Shown here one piece after another: positions 37,365-51,160 of a stretch of 64,000 nt of DNA. Numbering within the stretch: the stretch's first letter is position 1; each line of letters starts with the position of its first letter. Source of the stretch: Trichobilharzia regenti (taxonomy: Eukaryota; Platyhelminthes; Trematoda; Strigeidida; Schistosomatidae); the NCBI GenBank assembly GCA_944472135.2, contig OX235264.1, positions 94,374,319 to 94,438,318 of the forward strand, in the 5' to 3' direction. The notes under the pieces are model-generated. The model was not told the origin of the DNA and did not search any database. It saw only the letters and a program-made list of their open reading frames with translations. Position numbers and translations under genes: made by a program.

Positions 37365-39867
37365 CGGTGGAGTGACGATGATCGTGTATAGAAGTGTGAA
37401 CATCAGTCTCGAGTCCATTGGGAATGCAGTCGAAGTGTCTACGAAATAGATTTGTCATCGGTGTCGTCATTTTCGTCATCCAATTGATCACAGTGTTTGC
37501 TGCTGTCGCACACGATACTCTCGCGATTGATAAACGTGAGTGATTCAAGCTCAGCTAGCTGACTGAGTGTTTGTGATATGAAATGACTGTGTGTGAAATG
37601 CTCTCAATGTCTTTTGTGTCTTCCATTTTCCCACTAGGTGAGAAGGAGCCGTTTCGATATGGGAGGTAGTCAGTGCGCCTGAGGTTTTCCACACCCGTGT
37701 TTGTATTCCTTGCAGTCCGAAGGATTTGAACATTGTTTGTGATTACTTTATATTCTGAAATATAATAATAAACATATTCGTCTATTCACCTTGTTTTGCA
37801 AATCGATTTCTTTTCGCATGTATTTGGTTGACAAGTAGTGGATGTGAATATTCAGTGGTATGATACAGTAGTGGTTATATATCCTCGACCGTCGATGTAG
37901 TGTCTCAGTGACAAGTGTGATTTTTCACGCCTTAGATATGTTGTGCTATTTGGCAGTGTGAAATCGAAGCGAGATTTGAAGTCTGTGGCTTTTGTGTGCT
38001 CGTCTGGATGCATATCAGAAGATTATTTAGCTTGACGGAAATTGCACATTTGCAAAAATTATTTGATTCGGTTAATTTCTGCGTAACAGTGCGACTAAGT
38101 CGACTGAAAATGACCGTGTTCTACGAGCGAAATCGACTCGATTCCTCAATGAGATCTCATGTGTCGCATCATCTCAGTCAGCGTATATTGAGTTCTCTCG
38201 ACTGCTTGGAATTAGAACTTGTTGTAAAGTCGCGTCGCCTGTGTCATGTTCACTTGTTGTTGTTGGCCCCATACCGTTGTGCGATCCATGAGACACAGTG
38301 ATGTGCATAAATGAATTTCAGAGCACCATTCTATGGATGATGTTTCACTGAAGCAGATGTTTCTCACTCCTCTAACATTTGACATTGACCGCATTTCAGC
38401 GTGGTCGGAATGACATTACAATGAATGTGGCATCCAGCTTTGTCCAAATCTGTTGAGATGGGTTGGCGGTAACTTAGTTAATCTGAAATAGGCTGTGATG
38501 CTTGATAAACACTTGATACATGATAATTAAGTACAGTCAGTGTGTTGGTCAGAATCTATCTGAAGTTGTTTGAACATCTGATGTGATTGGAATAGCAACG
38601 AAGTCTGAACTTGTCAGCAACACGACACAGTTTTCATATATATGTTAGAAACAATGAGATAATGTTTACTATGTTTACATCGAATACACATTTGGCTGAG
38701 TGGCAGTGCATTCTCCGCAATCCTGAGTACGGAATAAACGGAGCAGGATAATTTATTTGCAAGCGGATTTCAACGAACTATTAGTTGGTGATTGGAGCTG
38801 TTCCACAGGCATTACCATAATTGATCAATGGCTCTGCTCTAGGTTTCAAGGTAAATATTTTTACAGGATATACTCTCAGTTGAGCTCAAAAAGAGGGATA
38901 AGGAACGTTCTCAAGATGTACTCTGAATGACAGAATTTATGTATGAATAAATATTGGATGCACTGGTAGCAACTGTCTGCTGTCACAGAACACGACAAGG
39001 TGTAATGTGCTACTCATCCAGTTCCCGCAGTGAATGAATACACACATGACTAAAGCACACTACTTCATGGCTAGTTTTGATGATCGCGTAGGCCGAACGA
39101 ACTACATATCAATGCACAAGCACATGAAATTATGCAAAGCAAGTCATTACATACGTCAGTGAATCAGAATGGAATTAATTATGAATTCGAATCGATAAGA
39201 ATGATGTTCATTTCCACGTATTTCGAGGCCTGGCCGCTTGTGTGTTCGACACAAGCACATTTGCATCAAATTTACAGATTCTCTGTCAGGTATTCCATTT
39301 GAATGATGATGATGAATGGCCGACAACCGTGACACAAGTCTGTTCTTTCTTTCAGAAAGTAAATACCATTAGAATTTTTTCCAGAAATATGGTGAAAATC
39401 AACGCAGAAATTCAAGTGAATTGCAGATATCCTTAAAACCTCGATATTTCATATGAGCTTCCAAATTAGAATGATGAATATGGTTGTACACTGCAGTGTT
39501 GCGTTGGGTGTTTAGCGGAATTTAGTATAAGGCAACAATTACACTGAGGATTGTCACCACTGCTCACACATGTGTGCACAGCCAACACAGAAACCTGTCA
39601 ACCGATAAGTAAGTCAGTAGTGATCATGAAGAACTAGGTTATTTCCATGAATGTTTAATTAGAGACAGGCTTGACCACATGCATGATAGATGGACTGTGC
39701 ATGAACACAAGGATACTTCCCAGTTCACTGACATAAATAGAGTTGTGAACATTTCTTGATTGCAATCCCATTCGTGAGTGTTAAAGTAGGAGTCCTAATT
39801 GCAATCCCTTTGATTGTGCTACAACAGAAGACAAGAGCCAGGCATCATATCGTGTATTGAGGAAATC

Positions 39868-42800
39868 AACACTTATTTATAGATTTTTATATACATCATT
39901 CGGGATTATTGTTAGCAGAAATATACAGACTTCCATTGGTTGTTTCGCACTGAAAGTTAACATTTCATCTATTGGTGGCTGTTTCTTGAATGCCAGATCA
40001 TTTATATGTTAACTGTATTCGCGTACGCAAAGTCTGGCGTGGCTAGTTGCTGAATCAGTCTTTGTTCATATTTTTCTCGCGACCAATATTGGGGACGTAA
40101 ACATCGACTGTCCACCAATTTTGCTAGCAGCCAGCTCTCACCATAGAAGGTTTGATCGAAACTTGTATATTATTTTGAAAGATTTTTCGAATGGCACTGA
40201 AAGTCCTGAATTGACCAAATGTTCTGTCACTGAACTATATACTTGTTTTTGTTCTTTTTTCATTGGCTAGGCTGAATGGTGTTTACGAGCGCGTTTTTCA
40301 AGTTGGCGTATGATGCAGCCTATGTACTCAGCCCCGGAAATGTGAGAATACCGGAATATGCATTCTGACGTTTTCCAACGTGACAGCGTGTGCTTCACAT
40401 TCCGTCTGAACAGTTTCTTCCGGAAACGTCAGTCGTAGGCTAAGAAATCATTCTTGGACTTTTCCACGCATTTATCATAAATACGCGAATGTATAGACTA
40501 GTTGATGGCTTCATCGAAAGGAAAATTTTCGCTACACTTGTCCTAATATTATTCCCCATGACTAGAAAAATATTGCATTCTGAACCATGGGATGATACTG
40601 CAGATTTCCACAGTTTGATCTCTGCTATGACGATATATACCGCCTTTGATAGTCATTTTTTATCTTCATAGTGATATGTTCACTCTCGCTGCACCTGGCA
40701 TCGGTTTTCTCAGAAGTTTGATAATGTCGACTCCTATTTCAGTGCGATTTACATGGATGAAATAGAATTGCACCGTTTCTTGATCATCAACTCAATTATC
40801 GACCAGAACACACACATATCATGATCTAAATGATTTGGCTAGAGACAGGAAAGCATAATGGATGATTGTCTTCTCCTTACGCAATTCGTTTCTCGAATAA
40901 CCACAAACTTCAAATTCCCCTTCACATCATCCGAAACATGTTTCCATGAGATGAATACTTTACCAGTTGCCACTCATTTGGGCTCCACTCAAAGACCTGA
41001 TGTATCAAGTCATTCATTCGAAGGTCTGACCACCAACGTAATTCCAATCAGTCTGTATTTCCCTCTGCATACTGTTTAGGCGAATGAACTCGCTGACTGT
41101 CTGTAGTGTCACCTGAACCACTGAAGAATCTTGTAATGATTCTTCTCATAATAATATGATGAAATATGCATGTCAAACTATCAGAGAAATTGAGAAACCT
41201 CCATAATATTTCCGTGTTCACTTTCAAAGCACAGAGAATTTATCCGAGTTCATGTGGTAGTGTCATGGACTTCATCGTCTCACGGCACATGACACCAAGA
41301 CAGAATTGATGGTAATTGCTCACGACTGACGATTACCGTCAATAAGTATCATTGAGTTCATGCTACTTTGGTGTCGACAGTCAAGGACTTTTCCTTATTC
41401 AGACTAACTCGACTTAACTGATGTCGAACTTCTCTTTGCAGTGACAGTAGAAGTGTCTTAAAATCTCTGAGAACTACTAGTGAAATCTGCTTAAAGTGTT
41501 CATAAACATTCAAGGAGTTAATGGAAAGTGGTCATCACTGCATTCCGAGTGAAATGGGATTCTGATTACTGCTTACAATGACTGATGTCCACTACTAATT
41601 TCATAATCCCACTGGTAAATCCGAAGTAGCCTCAGTAATCATATGACGATGTCATTCATGATTCGACCATTATGCTCAACATGCAGTTTCATTTCAAAAG
41701 TGAGTTATGTGCCTATTCAAATTCAGAAATCTAGAAGCGTAGTTGATGGCAGGAAGACAACCAACAGCACAAAATGACGATAAAAGTAACAGAAAATTAA
41801 CTCCCATCAAAAGCATCTATAACCTATTCTTCGAATTAAGCTAATTATTGTGGCATTCAGCTTCAACCGTCTACCTACTAATTATCTCAAATTGAAACTG
41901 CATTGGACAATTCCATGTATGCATCTAAGCATATGCTAAATTTCATTTTTACGCCTAACACTGTCATCCACACCCTCCGCATGATATCGATGATTACCTG
42001 AGTTAAGTGTCATTATCGAGAGAACATTTAAATGAGTTCAGGCATGTCGATCTCGCAACTCCTAAAGTCATGTATCACACAAACACACACACAACAGGCA
42101 CAGATTTCAAATCTCGCTTCAATTACACACTGCCAAATAGCACAACATATCTAAGGCGTGAAAAATCACACTTGTCACTGAGACACTACATCGACGGTCG
42201 AGGATATATAACCACTACTGTATCATACCACTGAATATTCACATCCACTACTTGTCAACCAAATACATGCGAAAAGAAATCGATTTGCAAAACAAGGTGA
42301 ATAGACGAATATGTTTATTATTATATTTCAGAATATAAAGTAATCACAATCAATGTTCAAATCCTTCGGACTGCAAGGAATACAAACACGGGTGTGGAAA
42401 ACCTCAGGCGCACTGACTACCTCCCATATCGAAACGGCTCCTTCTCACCTAGTGGGAAAATGGAAGACACAAAAGACATTGAGAGCATTTCACACACAGT
42501 CATTTCATATCACAAACACTCAGTCAGCTAGCTGAGCTTGAATCACTCACGTTTATCAATCGCGAGAGTATCGTGTGCGACAGCAGCAAACACTGTGATC
42601 AATTGGATGACGAAAATGACGACACCGATGACAAATCTATTTCGTAGACACTTCGACTGCATTCCCAATGGACTCGAGACTGATGTTCACACTTCTATAC
42701 ACGATCATCGTCACTCCACCGTATTTATACAGTATTTTGCTGAGCATACACACACACACTCAGTCATGATGACATATCATATGAGACAGGGAGACACATG

Positions 42801-45800
42801 TGACATGCATGTGTGTGTGTATTGAGAGGAGTGGAGACTAGTGAAGCCAATCACCACAGCTGTGCAGTTTCAATCACACCAATCGAGTCACCTGTCTTCC
42901 CACCAATTGTAAGTGAGATCGAAAGACTTACTACAATTGGTCAACAATTTTCGTCGTCACTCACAACGACAGCATCTGAAACATCTGTCAGTTAGATAGT
43001 GGTGACACACGCTCACATCGAGTTGAATATGTTATGAACAATGATGTTTCCTTGATTATAATGATCTCTGATGCGTGCATTTGTGCTTCAGACTGTGAGT
43101 CTATGTGAGCGTGTGTCACCACTATCTAACTGACAGATATATCATTTCCTGTCATTGTGAGTGTCGACAAATATTGTTGACAAATTGTAGTAAGTCTTTC
43201 GATCTCACTTACATTTGGTGGGAAGACAGGTGACTTGATTGGTGTGACTGAAACTGCACAGCTGTGGTGATTGGCTTCACTAGTCTCCACTCCTCTCAAT
43301 ACAAACACACATGCATGTCACATGTGTCTCCCTGTCTCATATGATATGTCATCATGACTGAGTGTGTGTGTGTGTTGCTCAGCAAAATACTGTATAAATA
43401 CGGTGGAGTGACGATGATCGTGTATAGAAGTGTGAACATCAGTCTCGAGTCCATTGGGAATGCAGTCGAAGTGTCTACGAAATAGATTTGTCATCGGTGT
43501 CGTCATTTTCGTCATCCAATTGATCACAGTGTTTGCTGCTGTCGCACACGATACTCTCGCGATTGATAAACGTGAGTGATTCAAGCTCAGCTAGCTGACT
43601 GAGTGTTTGTGATATGAAATGACTGTGTGTGAAATGCTCTCAATGTCTTTTGTGTCTTCCATTTTCCCACTAGGTGAGAAGGAGCCGTTTCGATATGGGA
43701 GGTAGTCAGTGCGCCTGAGGTTTTCCACACCCGTGTTTGTATTCCTTGCAGTCCGAAGGATTTGAACATTGATTGTGATTACTTTATATTCTGAAATATA
43801 ATAATAAACATATTCGTCTATTCACCTTGTTTTGCAAATCGATTTCTTTTCGCATGTATTTGGTTGACAAGTAGTGGATGTGAATATTCAGTGGTATGAT
43901 ACAGTAGTGGTTATATATCCTCGACCGTCGATGTAGTGTCTCAGTGACAAGTGTGATTTTTCACGCCTTAGATATGTTGTGCTATTTGGCAGTGTGAAAT
44001 CGAAGCGAGATTTGAAGTCTGTGGCTTTTGTGTGCTCGTCTGGATGCATATCAGAAGATTATTTAGCTTGACGGAAATTGCACATTTGCAAAAATTATTT
44101 GATTCGGTTAATTTCTGCGTAACAGTGCGACTAAGTCGACTGAAAATGACCGTGTTCTACGAGCGAAATCGACTCGATTCCTCAATGAGATCTCATGTGT
44201 CGCATCATCTCAGTCAGCGTATATTGAGTTCTCTCGACTGCTTGGAATTAGAACTTGTTGTAAAGTCGCGTCGCCTGTGTCATGTTCACTTGTTGTTGTT
44301 GGCCCCATACCGTTGTGCGATCCATGAGACACAGTGATGTGCATAAATGAATTTCAGAGCACCATTCTATGGATGATGTTTCACTGAAGCAGATGTTTCT
44401 CACTCCTCTAACATTTGACATTGACCGCATTTCAGCGTGGTCGGAATGACATTACAATGAATGTGGCATCCAGCTTTGTCCAAATCTGTTGAGATGGGTT
44501 GGCGGTAACTTAGTTAATCTGAAATAGGCTGTGATGCTTGATAAACACTTGATACATGATAATTAAGTACAGTCAGTGTGTTGGTCAGAATCTATCTGAA
44601 GTTGTTTGAACATCTGATGTGATTGGAATAGCAACGAAGTCTGAACTTGTCAGCAACACGACACAGTTTTCATATATATGTTAGAAACAATGAGATAATG
44701 TTTACTATGTTTACATCGAATACACATTTGGCTGAGTGGCAGTGCATTCTCCGCAATCCTGAGTACGGAATAAACGGAGCAGGATAATTTATTTGCAAGC
44801 GGATTTCAACGAACTATTAGTTGGTGATTGGAGCTGTTCCACAGGCATTACCATAATTGATCAATGGCTCTGCTCTAGGTTTCAAGGTAAATATTTTTAC
44901 AGGATATACTCTCAGTTGAGCTCAAAAAGAGGGATAAGGAACGTTCTCAAGATGTACTCTGAATGACAGAATTTATGTATGAATAAATATTGGATGCACT
45001 GGTAGCAATTGTCTGCTGTCACAGAACACGACAAGGTGTAATGTGCTACTCATCCAGTTCCCGCAGTGAATGAATACACACATGACTAAAGCACACTACT
45101 TCATGGCTAGTTTTGATGATCGCGTAGGCCGAACGAACTACATATCAATGCACAAGCACATGAAATTATGCAAAGCAAGTCATTTCATACGTCAGTGAAT
45201 CAGAATGGAATTAATTATGAATTCGAATCGATAAGAATGATGTTCATTTCCACGTATTTCGAGGCCTGGCCGCTTGTGTGTTCGACACAAGCACATTTGC
45301 ATCAAATTTACAGATTCTCTGTCAGGTATTCCATTTGAATGATGATGATGAATGGCCGACAACCGTGACACAAGTCTGTTCTTTCTTTCAGAAAGTAAAT
45401 ACCATTAGAATTTTTTCCAGAAATATGGTGAAAATCAACGCAGAAATTCAAGTGAATTGCAGATATCCTTAAAACCTCGATATTTCATATGAGCTTCCAA
45501 ATTAGAATGATGAATATGGTTGTACACTGCAGTGTTGCGTTGGGTGTTTAGCGGAATTTAGTATAAGGCAACAATTACACTGAGGATTGTCACCACTGCT
45601 CACACATGTGTGCACAGCCAACACAGAAACCTGTCAACCGATAAGTAAGTTAGTAGTCATGAAGAACTAGGTTATTTCCATGAATGTTTAATTAGAGACA
45701 GGCTTGACCACATGCATGATAGATGGACTGTGCATGAACACAAGGATACTTCCCAGTTCACTGACATAAATAGAGTTGTGAACATTTCTTGATTGCAATC

Positions 45801-45900
45801 CCATTCGTGAGTGTTAAAACAGGAGTCTGAATTGCAATCCCTTTGATTGTGCTACAACAGAAGACAAGAGCCAGGCATCATATCGTGTATTGAGGAAATC
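39868..45900 (+). repeat. Unit C, tandem copy 2 (6.03 kb)
   Basis: Near-identical to copy 1. Small differences include one fewer insertion near 45650 (the copy-1 stretch at 39617 has a few extra bases) and point changes in the hairpin arms around 43130-43320. It carries the second complete hairpin. Confidence 0.9.
42092..44030. repeat. Long hairpin in unit C copy 2
   Basis: Arms 42092-43019 and 43103-44030, with about 83 bases between them. Paired landmarks are 42353-42535 with 43587-43769 and 42538-42737 with 43385-43584. The right arm has several private changes: TATATCATTTCC near 43138, ACATTTGG near 43212, and an extra T in the TG tract near 43376. Confidence 0.9.
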
Positions 45901-48900
45901 AACACTTATTTATAGATTTTTATATACATCATTCGGGATTATTGTTAGCAGAAATATACAGACTTCCATTGGTTGTTTCGCACTGAAAGTTAACATTTCA
46001 TCTATTGGTGGCTGTTTCTTGAATGCCAGATCACTTATATGTTAACTGTATTCGCGTACGCAAAGTCTGGCGTGGCTAGTTGCTGAATCAGTCTTTGTTC
46101 ATATTTTTCTCGCGACCAATATTGGGGACGTAAACATCGACTGTCCACCAATTTTGCTAGCAGCCAGCTCTCACCATAGAAGGTTTGATCGAAACTTGTA
46201 TATTATTTTGAAAGATTTTTCGAATGGCACTGAAAGTCCTGAATTGACCAAATGTTCTGTCACTGAACTATATACTTGTTTTTGTTCTTTTTTCATTGGC
46301 TAGGCTGAATGGTGTTAACGAGCGCGTTTTTCAAGTTGGCGTATGATGCAGCCTATGTACTCAGCCCCGGAAATGTGAGAATACCGGAATATGCATTCTG
46401 ACGTTTTCCAACGTGACAGCGTGTGCTTCACATTCCGTCTGAACAGTTTCTTCCGGAAACGTCAGTCGTAGGCTAAGAAATCATTCTTGGACTTTTCCAC
46501 GCATTTATCATAAATACGCGAATGTATAGACTAGTTGATGGCTTCATCGAAAGGAAAATTTTCGCTACACTTGTCCTAATATTATTCCCCATGACTAGAA
46601 AAATATTGCATTCTGAACCATGGGATGATACTGCAGATTTCCACAGTTTGATCTCTGCTATGACGATCTATACCGCCTTTGATAGTCATTTTTTATCTTC
46701 ATAGTGATATGTTCACTCTCGCTGCACCTGGCATCGGTTTTCTCAGAAGTTTGATAATGTCGACTCCTATTTCAGTGCGATTTACATGGATGAAATAGAA
46801 TTGCACCGTTTCTTGATCATCAACTCAATTATCGACCAGAACACACACATATCATGATCTAAATGATTTGCTAGAGACAGGAAAGCATAATGGATGATTG
46901 TCTTCTCCTTACGCAATTCGTTTCTCGAATAACCACAAACTTCAAATTACCCTTCACATCATCCGAAACATGTTTCCATGAGATGAATACTTTACCAGTT
47001 GCCACTCATTTGGGCTCCACTCAAAGACCTGATGTATCAAGTCATTCATTCGAAGGTCTGACCACCAACGTAATTCCAATCAGTCTGTATTTCCCTCTGC
47101 ATACTGTTTAGGCGAATGAACTCGCTGACTGTCTGTAGTGTCACCTGAACCACTGAAGAATCTTGTAATGATTCTTCTCATAATAATATGATGAAATATG
47201 CATGTCAAACTATCAGAGAAATTGAGAAACCTCCATAATATTTCCGTGTTCACTTTCAAAGCACAGAAAATTTATCCGAGTTCATGTGGTAGTGTCATGG
47301 ACTTCATCGTCTCACGGCACATGACACCAAGACAGAATTGATGGTAATTGCTCACGACTGACGATTACCGTCAATAAGTATCATTGAGTTCATGCTACTT
47401 TGGTGTCGACAGTCAAGGACTTTTCCTTATTCAGACTAACTCGACTTAACTGATGTCGAACTTCTCTTTGCAGTGACAGTAGAAGTGTCTTAAAATCTCT
47501 GAGAACTACTAGTGAAATCTGCTTAAAGTGTTCATAAACATTCAGGGAGTTAATGGAAAGTGGTCATCACTGCATTCCGAGTGAAATGGGATTCTGATTA
47601 CTGCTTACAATGACTGATGTCCACTACTAATTTCATAATCACACTGGTAAATCCGAAGTAGCCTCAGTAATCATATGACGATGTCATTCATGATTCGACC
47701 ATTATGCTCAACATGCAGTTTCATTTCAAAAGTGAGTTATGTGCCTATTCAAATTCAGAAATCTAGAAGCGTAGTTGATGGCAGCAAGACAACCAACAGC
47801 ACAAAATGACGATAAAAGTAACAGAAAATTAACTCCCATCAAAAGCATCTATAACCTATTCTTCGAATTAAGCTAATTATTGTGGCATTCAGCTTCAACC
47901 GTCTACCTACTAATTATCTCAAATTGAAACTGCATTGGACAATTCCATGTATGCATCTAAGCATATGCTAAATTTCATTTTTACGCCTAACACTGTCATC
48001 CACACCCTCCGCATGATATCGATGATTACCTGAGTTAAGTGTCATTATCGAGAGAACATTTAAATGAGTTCAGGCATGTCGATCTCGCAACTCCTAAAGT
48101 CATGTATCACACAAACACACACACAACAGGCACAGATTTCAAATCTCGCTTCAATTACACACTGCCAAATAGCACAACATATCTAAGGCGTGAAAAATCA
48201 CACTTGTCACTGAGACACTACATCGACGGTCGAGGATATATAACCACTACTGTATCATACCACTGAATATTCACATCCACTACTTGTCAACCAAATACAT
48301 GCGAAAAGAAATCGATTTGCAAAACAAGGTGAATAGACGAATATGTTTATTATTATATTTCAGAATATAAAGTAATCACAAACAATGTTCAAATCCTTCG
48401 GACTGCAAGGAATACAAACACGGGTGTGGAAAACCTCAGGCGCACTGACTACCTCCCATATCGAAACGGCTCCTTCTCACCTAGTGGGAAAATGGAAGAC
48501 ACAAAAGACATTGAGAGCATTTCACACACAGTCAATTCATATCACAAACACTCAGTCAGCTAGCTGAGCTTGAATCACTCACGTTTATCAATCGCGAGAG
48601 TATCGTGTGCGACAGCAGCAAACACTGTGATCAATTGGATGACGAAAATGACGACACCGATGACAAATCTATTTCGTAGACACTTCGACTGCATTCCCAA
48701 TGGACTCGAGACTGATGTTCACACTTCTATACACGATCATCGTCACTCCACCGTATTTATACAGTATTTTGCTGAGCATACACACACACACTCAGTCATG
48801 ATGACATATCATATGAGACAGGGAGACACATGTGGCATGCATGTGTGTGTGTATTGAGAGGAGTGGAGACTAGTGAAGCCAATCACCACAGCTGTGCAGT

Positions 48901-49049
48901 TTCAGTCACACCAATCAAGTCACCTGTCTTCCCACCAATTGTAAGTGAGATCGAAAGACTTACTACAATTTGTCAACAATATTTGTCGTAACACACAACG
49001 ACAGCATCTGAAACATCTGTCAGTTAGATAGTGGTGACACACGCTCATA
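45901..49049 (+). repeat. Unit C, tandem copy 3, truncated
   Basis: Follows unit C through the module shared with B, the R module and the left hairpin arm. It then leaves the repeat at about 49049, where block E starts, so the hairpin's right arm is missing. Between 48898 and 49000 this left arm carries the base variants typical of right arms (for example CAGTCACACCAATCAAGTC), suggesting exchange between arms. Confidence 0.85.
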
Positions 49050-51160
49050 CCGATTTATGAACATTTCTTTTTCTCTCCGTGAGTATACGGATTTCTGTTG
49101 CGTGTATTTGTGGTTCAGACTATGAGTCGATGCATTGATGAACAGCCTACTGAATCGACGACGTGTTTGTCAGCCTTCAGTGGTTACCTACGTTTTCAAA
49201 AATACAAGACAACACTGGTCCTTTGGATCACATCATGTAAACTATGCTTAATGACATTATTCCACTACCTAGTTCATTTCATATATTAGTTAACGGAATT
49301 ATTACTATGAAGTAATACTTGTAGGATTGATGGTCATTTACACTGATTCTGAAGCTCTACCACCTGTGTGATTGGAACATCGATACTTGGACCGAAGTGT
49401 GTGTCCCATACTTAGAGTGTTTTTGAATAATGTAGAATGGACCACAACGGTCAGTGAACTGTGTTCTTTGAAATTTTTGCTTCTAGCTAGTGAATTCATG
49501 ATTGTCACTTTGTTCAGATTGTTATTCGCTGTTAATGTGTACTTGAATGCAATCTCCGATATTCATCATCGTCGCTGATATGATGATGCTGTGAGTTCAG
49601 GAATTTAGCCTCCGATCAGATCGCCAATTATTACGCCCTTTCAGGAATGAATATTGGGAATTATTCTCAGGCTATTTGTTCATGTGAATACTTGAAATCC
49701 GTATTCTAAAGCAATAGTACACTGAATCGCCATTATAATCACATAAATAACACTAATTTCATAAACACTTGTATATATTTACATATGAAAAAGACTGTAA
49801 ACTGTGAGGTTGTTTTCTAAGGGTTATGCATGCGTATCGCCTCTGATGAATATTACTGCATAACACTGTAGGAGTTCATTAGTGTCTTCAGCGGAATAAA
49901 TTTGAGTCAATTTATTCACACTGAGATTGAGTTCTCGTAACGCTGCCTAACACTGTAGGAATTTATGGAAATATATTTTACTCTCAATAGAATTAATTAG
50001 CGCAAATTTCTGTGCACGTAGATTGAGTCCTCACAACGCTTTCTCGTGTCTGAATCACGCAAATTTGCATCAGCTTCACAAAATGTTTGTAGGGTTAGGT
50101 ATTTGAATAAAGGAGAATAGAAATATCCATCATTCAAAATTGCTTTTCGCGGTGTGTCCCACTGTCTTCTTAGGCTTCCATGATTTTGGAAGATAGGTGA
50201 TGCAAAATCTGTCCGCGTCAACGTAGTGAAGAAGGACTATGTTGAGACATTGATCAATGAATAGAGATTGTGCACTGTGGTGGAATATCATTCGACTGTG
50301 AATCGTTTGATAAAGTCTGACAGTGTTATGTGCAACGATTATTAGTAATAAAATGTGCTTGACTCGCCATCAGTTAATATGACTGCATGACACTGTGATA
50401 GTCCATCGAAGTATGTTCTATTCACAATGGAATTGTTTCGAGGTAATTTCAATTTGTCGACACTGCTCATTGTCGTGTTCTCAGGCAATACAGAGTGATG
50501 TCAACCGATAAGTCAGTTAGTGATCATGAAGAACTAGGTTAATTCCGTGAATGTTTAAATAGAGACAAGCTTGAAGGCATGCATGATAGATGGACAGTGC
50601 ATGAACACAAGGATACATCTCACTTCGCTGATATATGAAGAGTTGTGTACATTTATGTCATATACTTGCTCTCTTTACCCCAGCTGGTGGATTCCATTGG
50701 AAGTTTACTTTATTGATCACCGCGGCATTCCTTAACAAGTAATCAAGTAAGGCAATTGTTGGATGATTTCGTGAAAGTCAAACAATATATAATTATCATT
50801 TCACGGATAAAAAGCACTTCACTTGTTATCCTAACATATTGTAAAATTGTTTATTTTGTTTATGCATGTGTGATTGAATTTTGACACGACTACGAGGAAT
50901 TGATGAATCATATTCTGAACATTTTTTTATTCACGTGCTCATTCTACGTTTTCCCGACGTGTAACGGATGCCTGAGGAAATGTGGTCCCTCCACACCTGA
51001 AAAATGGCTGACGAAATCAACCAAACACCGCAGTCACGATTAAAAGTAAGGTATAACAATAATATATCTGCTCTTCTTATCTCTCCACAACCGAATTAGC
51101 AGATAAGACGAAAACTAAATATTTTAAACTTGCCACACATTCCAGTTGCCACGTATCCCC
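49050..51160 (+). repeat. Block E, left copy
   Basis: Appears again in reverse complement at about 59550-61670. It is also a diverged, reversed relative of the A/B boundary region. 50500-50660 carries the EELGYF-frame module, 50810-51040 resembles the reverse complement of 4260-4440, and 49620-50340 resembles the reverse complement of 5160-5830. It contains several decayed copies of a ~110-bp sub-repeat (see findings). No frame is supported as a gene. Confidence 0.75.

Larger units (their letters stand above)
36057..37994. repeat. Long hairpin in unit C copy 1 (arms ~930 bp, loop ~82 bp)
   Basis: 36057-36984 and 37067-37994 are reverse complements, with coordinates summing to about 74051. 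For example, 36318-36500 pairs with 37551-37733 and 36503-36790 with 37261-37548. By eye the arms differ at only a few positions plus the length of the CA/TG tract near 36710 and 37340. The loop (36985-37066) is single-copy within the unit. Any transcript across it would fold into a nearly perfect duplex. Confidence 0.92.
33832..39867 (+). repeat. Unit C, tandem copy 1 (6.04 kb)
   Basis: Direct tandem repeat. The string AACACTTATTTATA recurs at 33832, 39868 and 45901, giving periods of about 6036 and 6033. Order of modules: a region shared with unit B (33832-35950), R module (36050-36260), hairpin with arms 36057-36984 and 37067-37994, a GTG-started frame (37996-38301), a unique stretch (38300-39000), a module with an old copy at 20616-21410, and an EELGYF remnant (39600-39760). 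Frames in C1 and C2 are identical over long stretches, which reflects recent copying and not proof of coding. Confidence 0.9.

Noticed and set aside
37996..38301. A 101-codon frame identical in three unit C copies (also 44032-44337 and 32929-33234 on the minus strand).
   Set aside because: It starts at GTG, has no recognisable domain, and identity between copies is explained by recent copying of the whole 6-kb unit including its non-coding parts. Related B copies have a stop after 61 codons.
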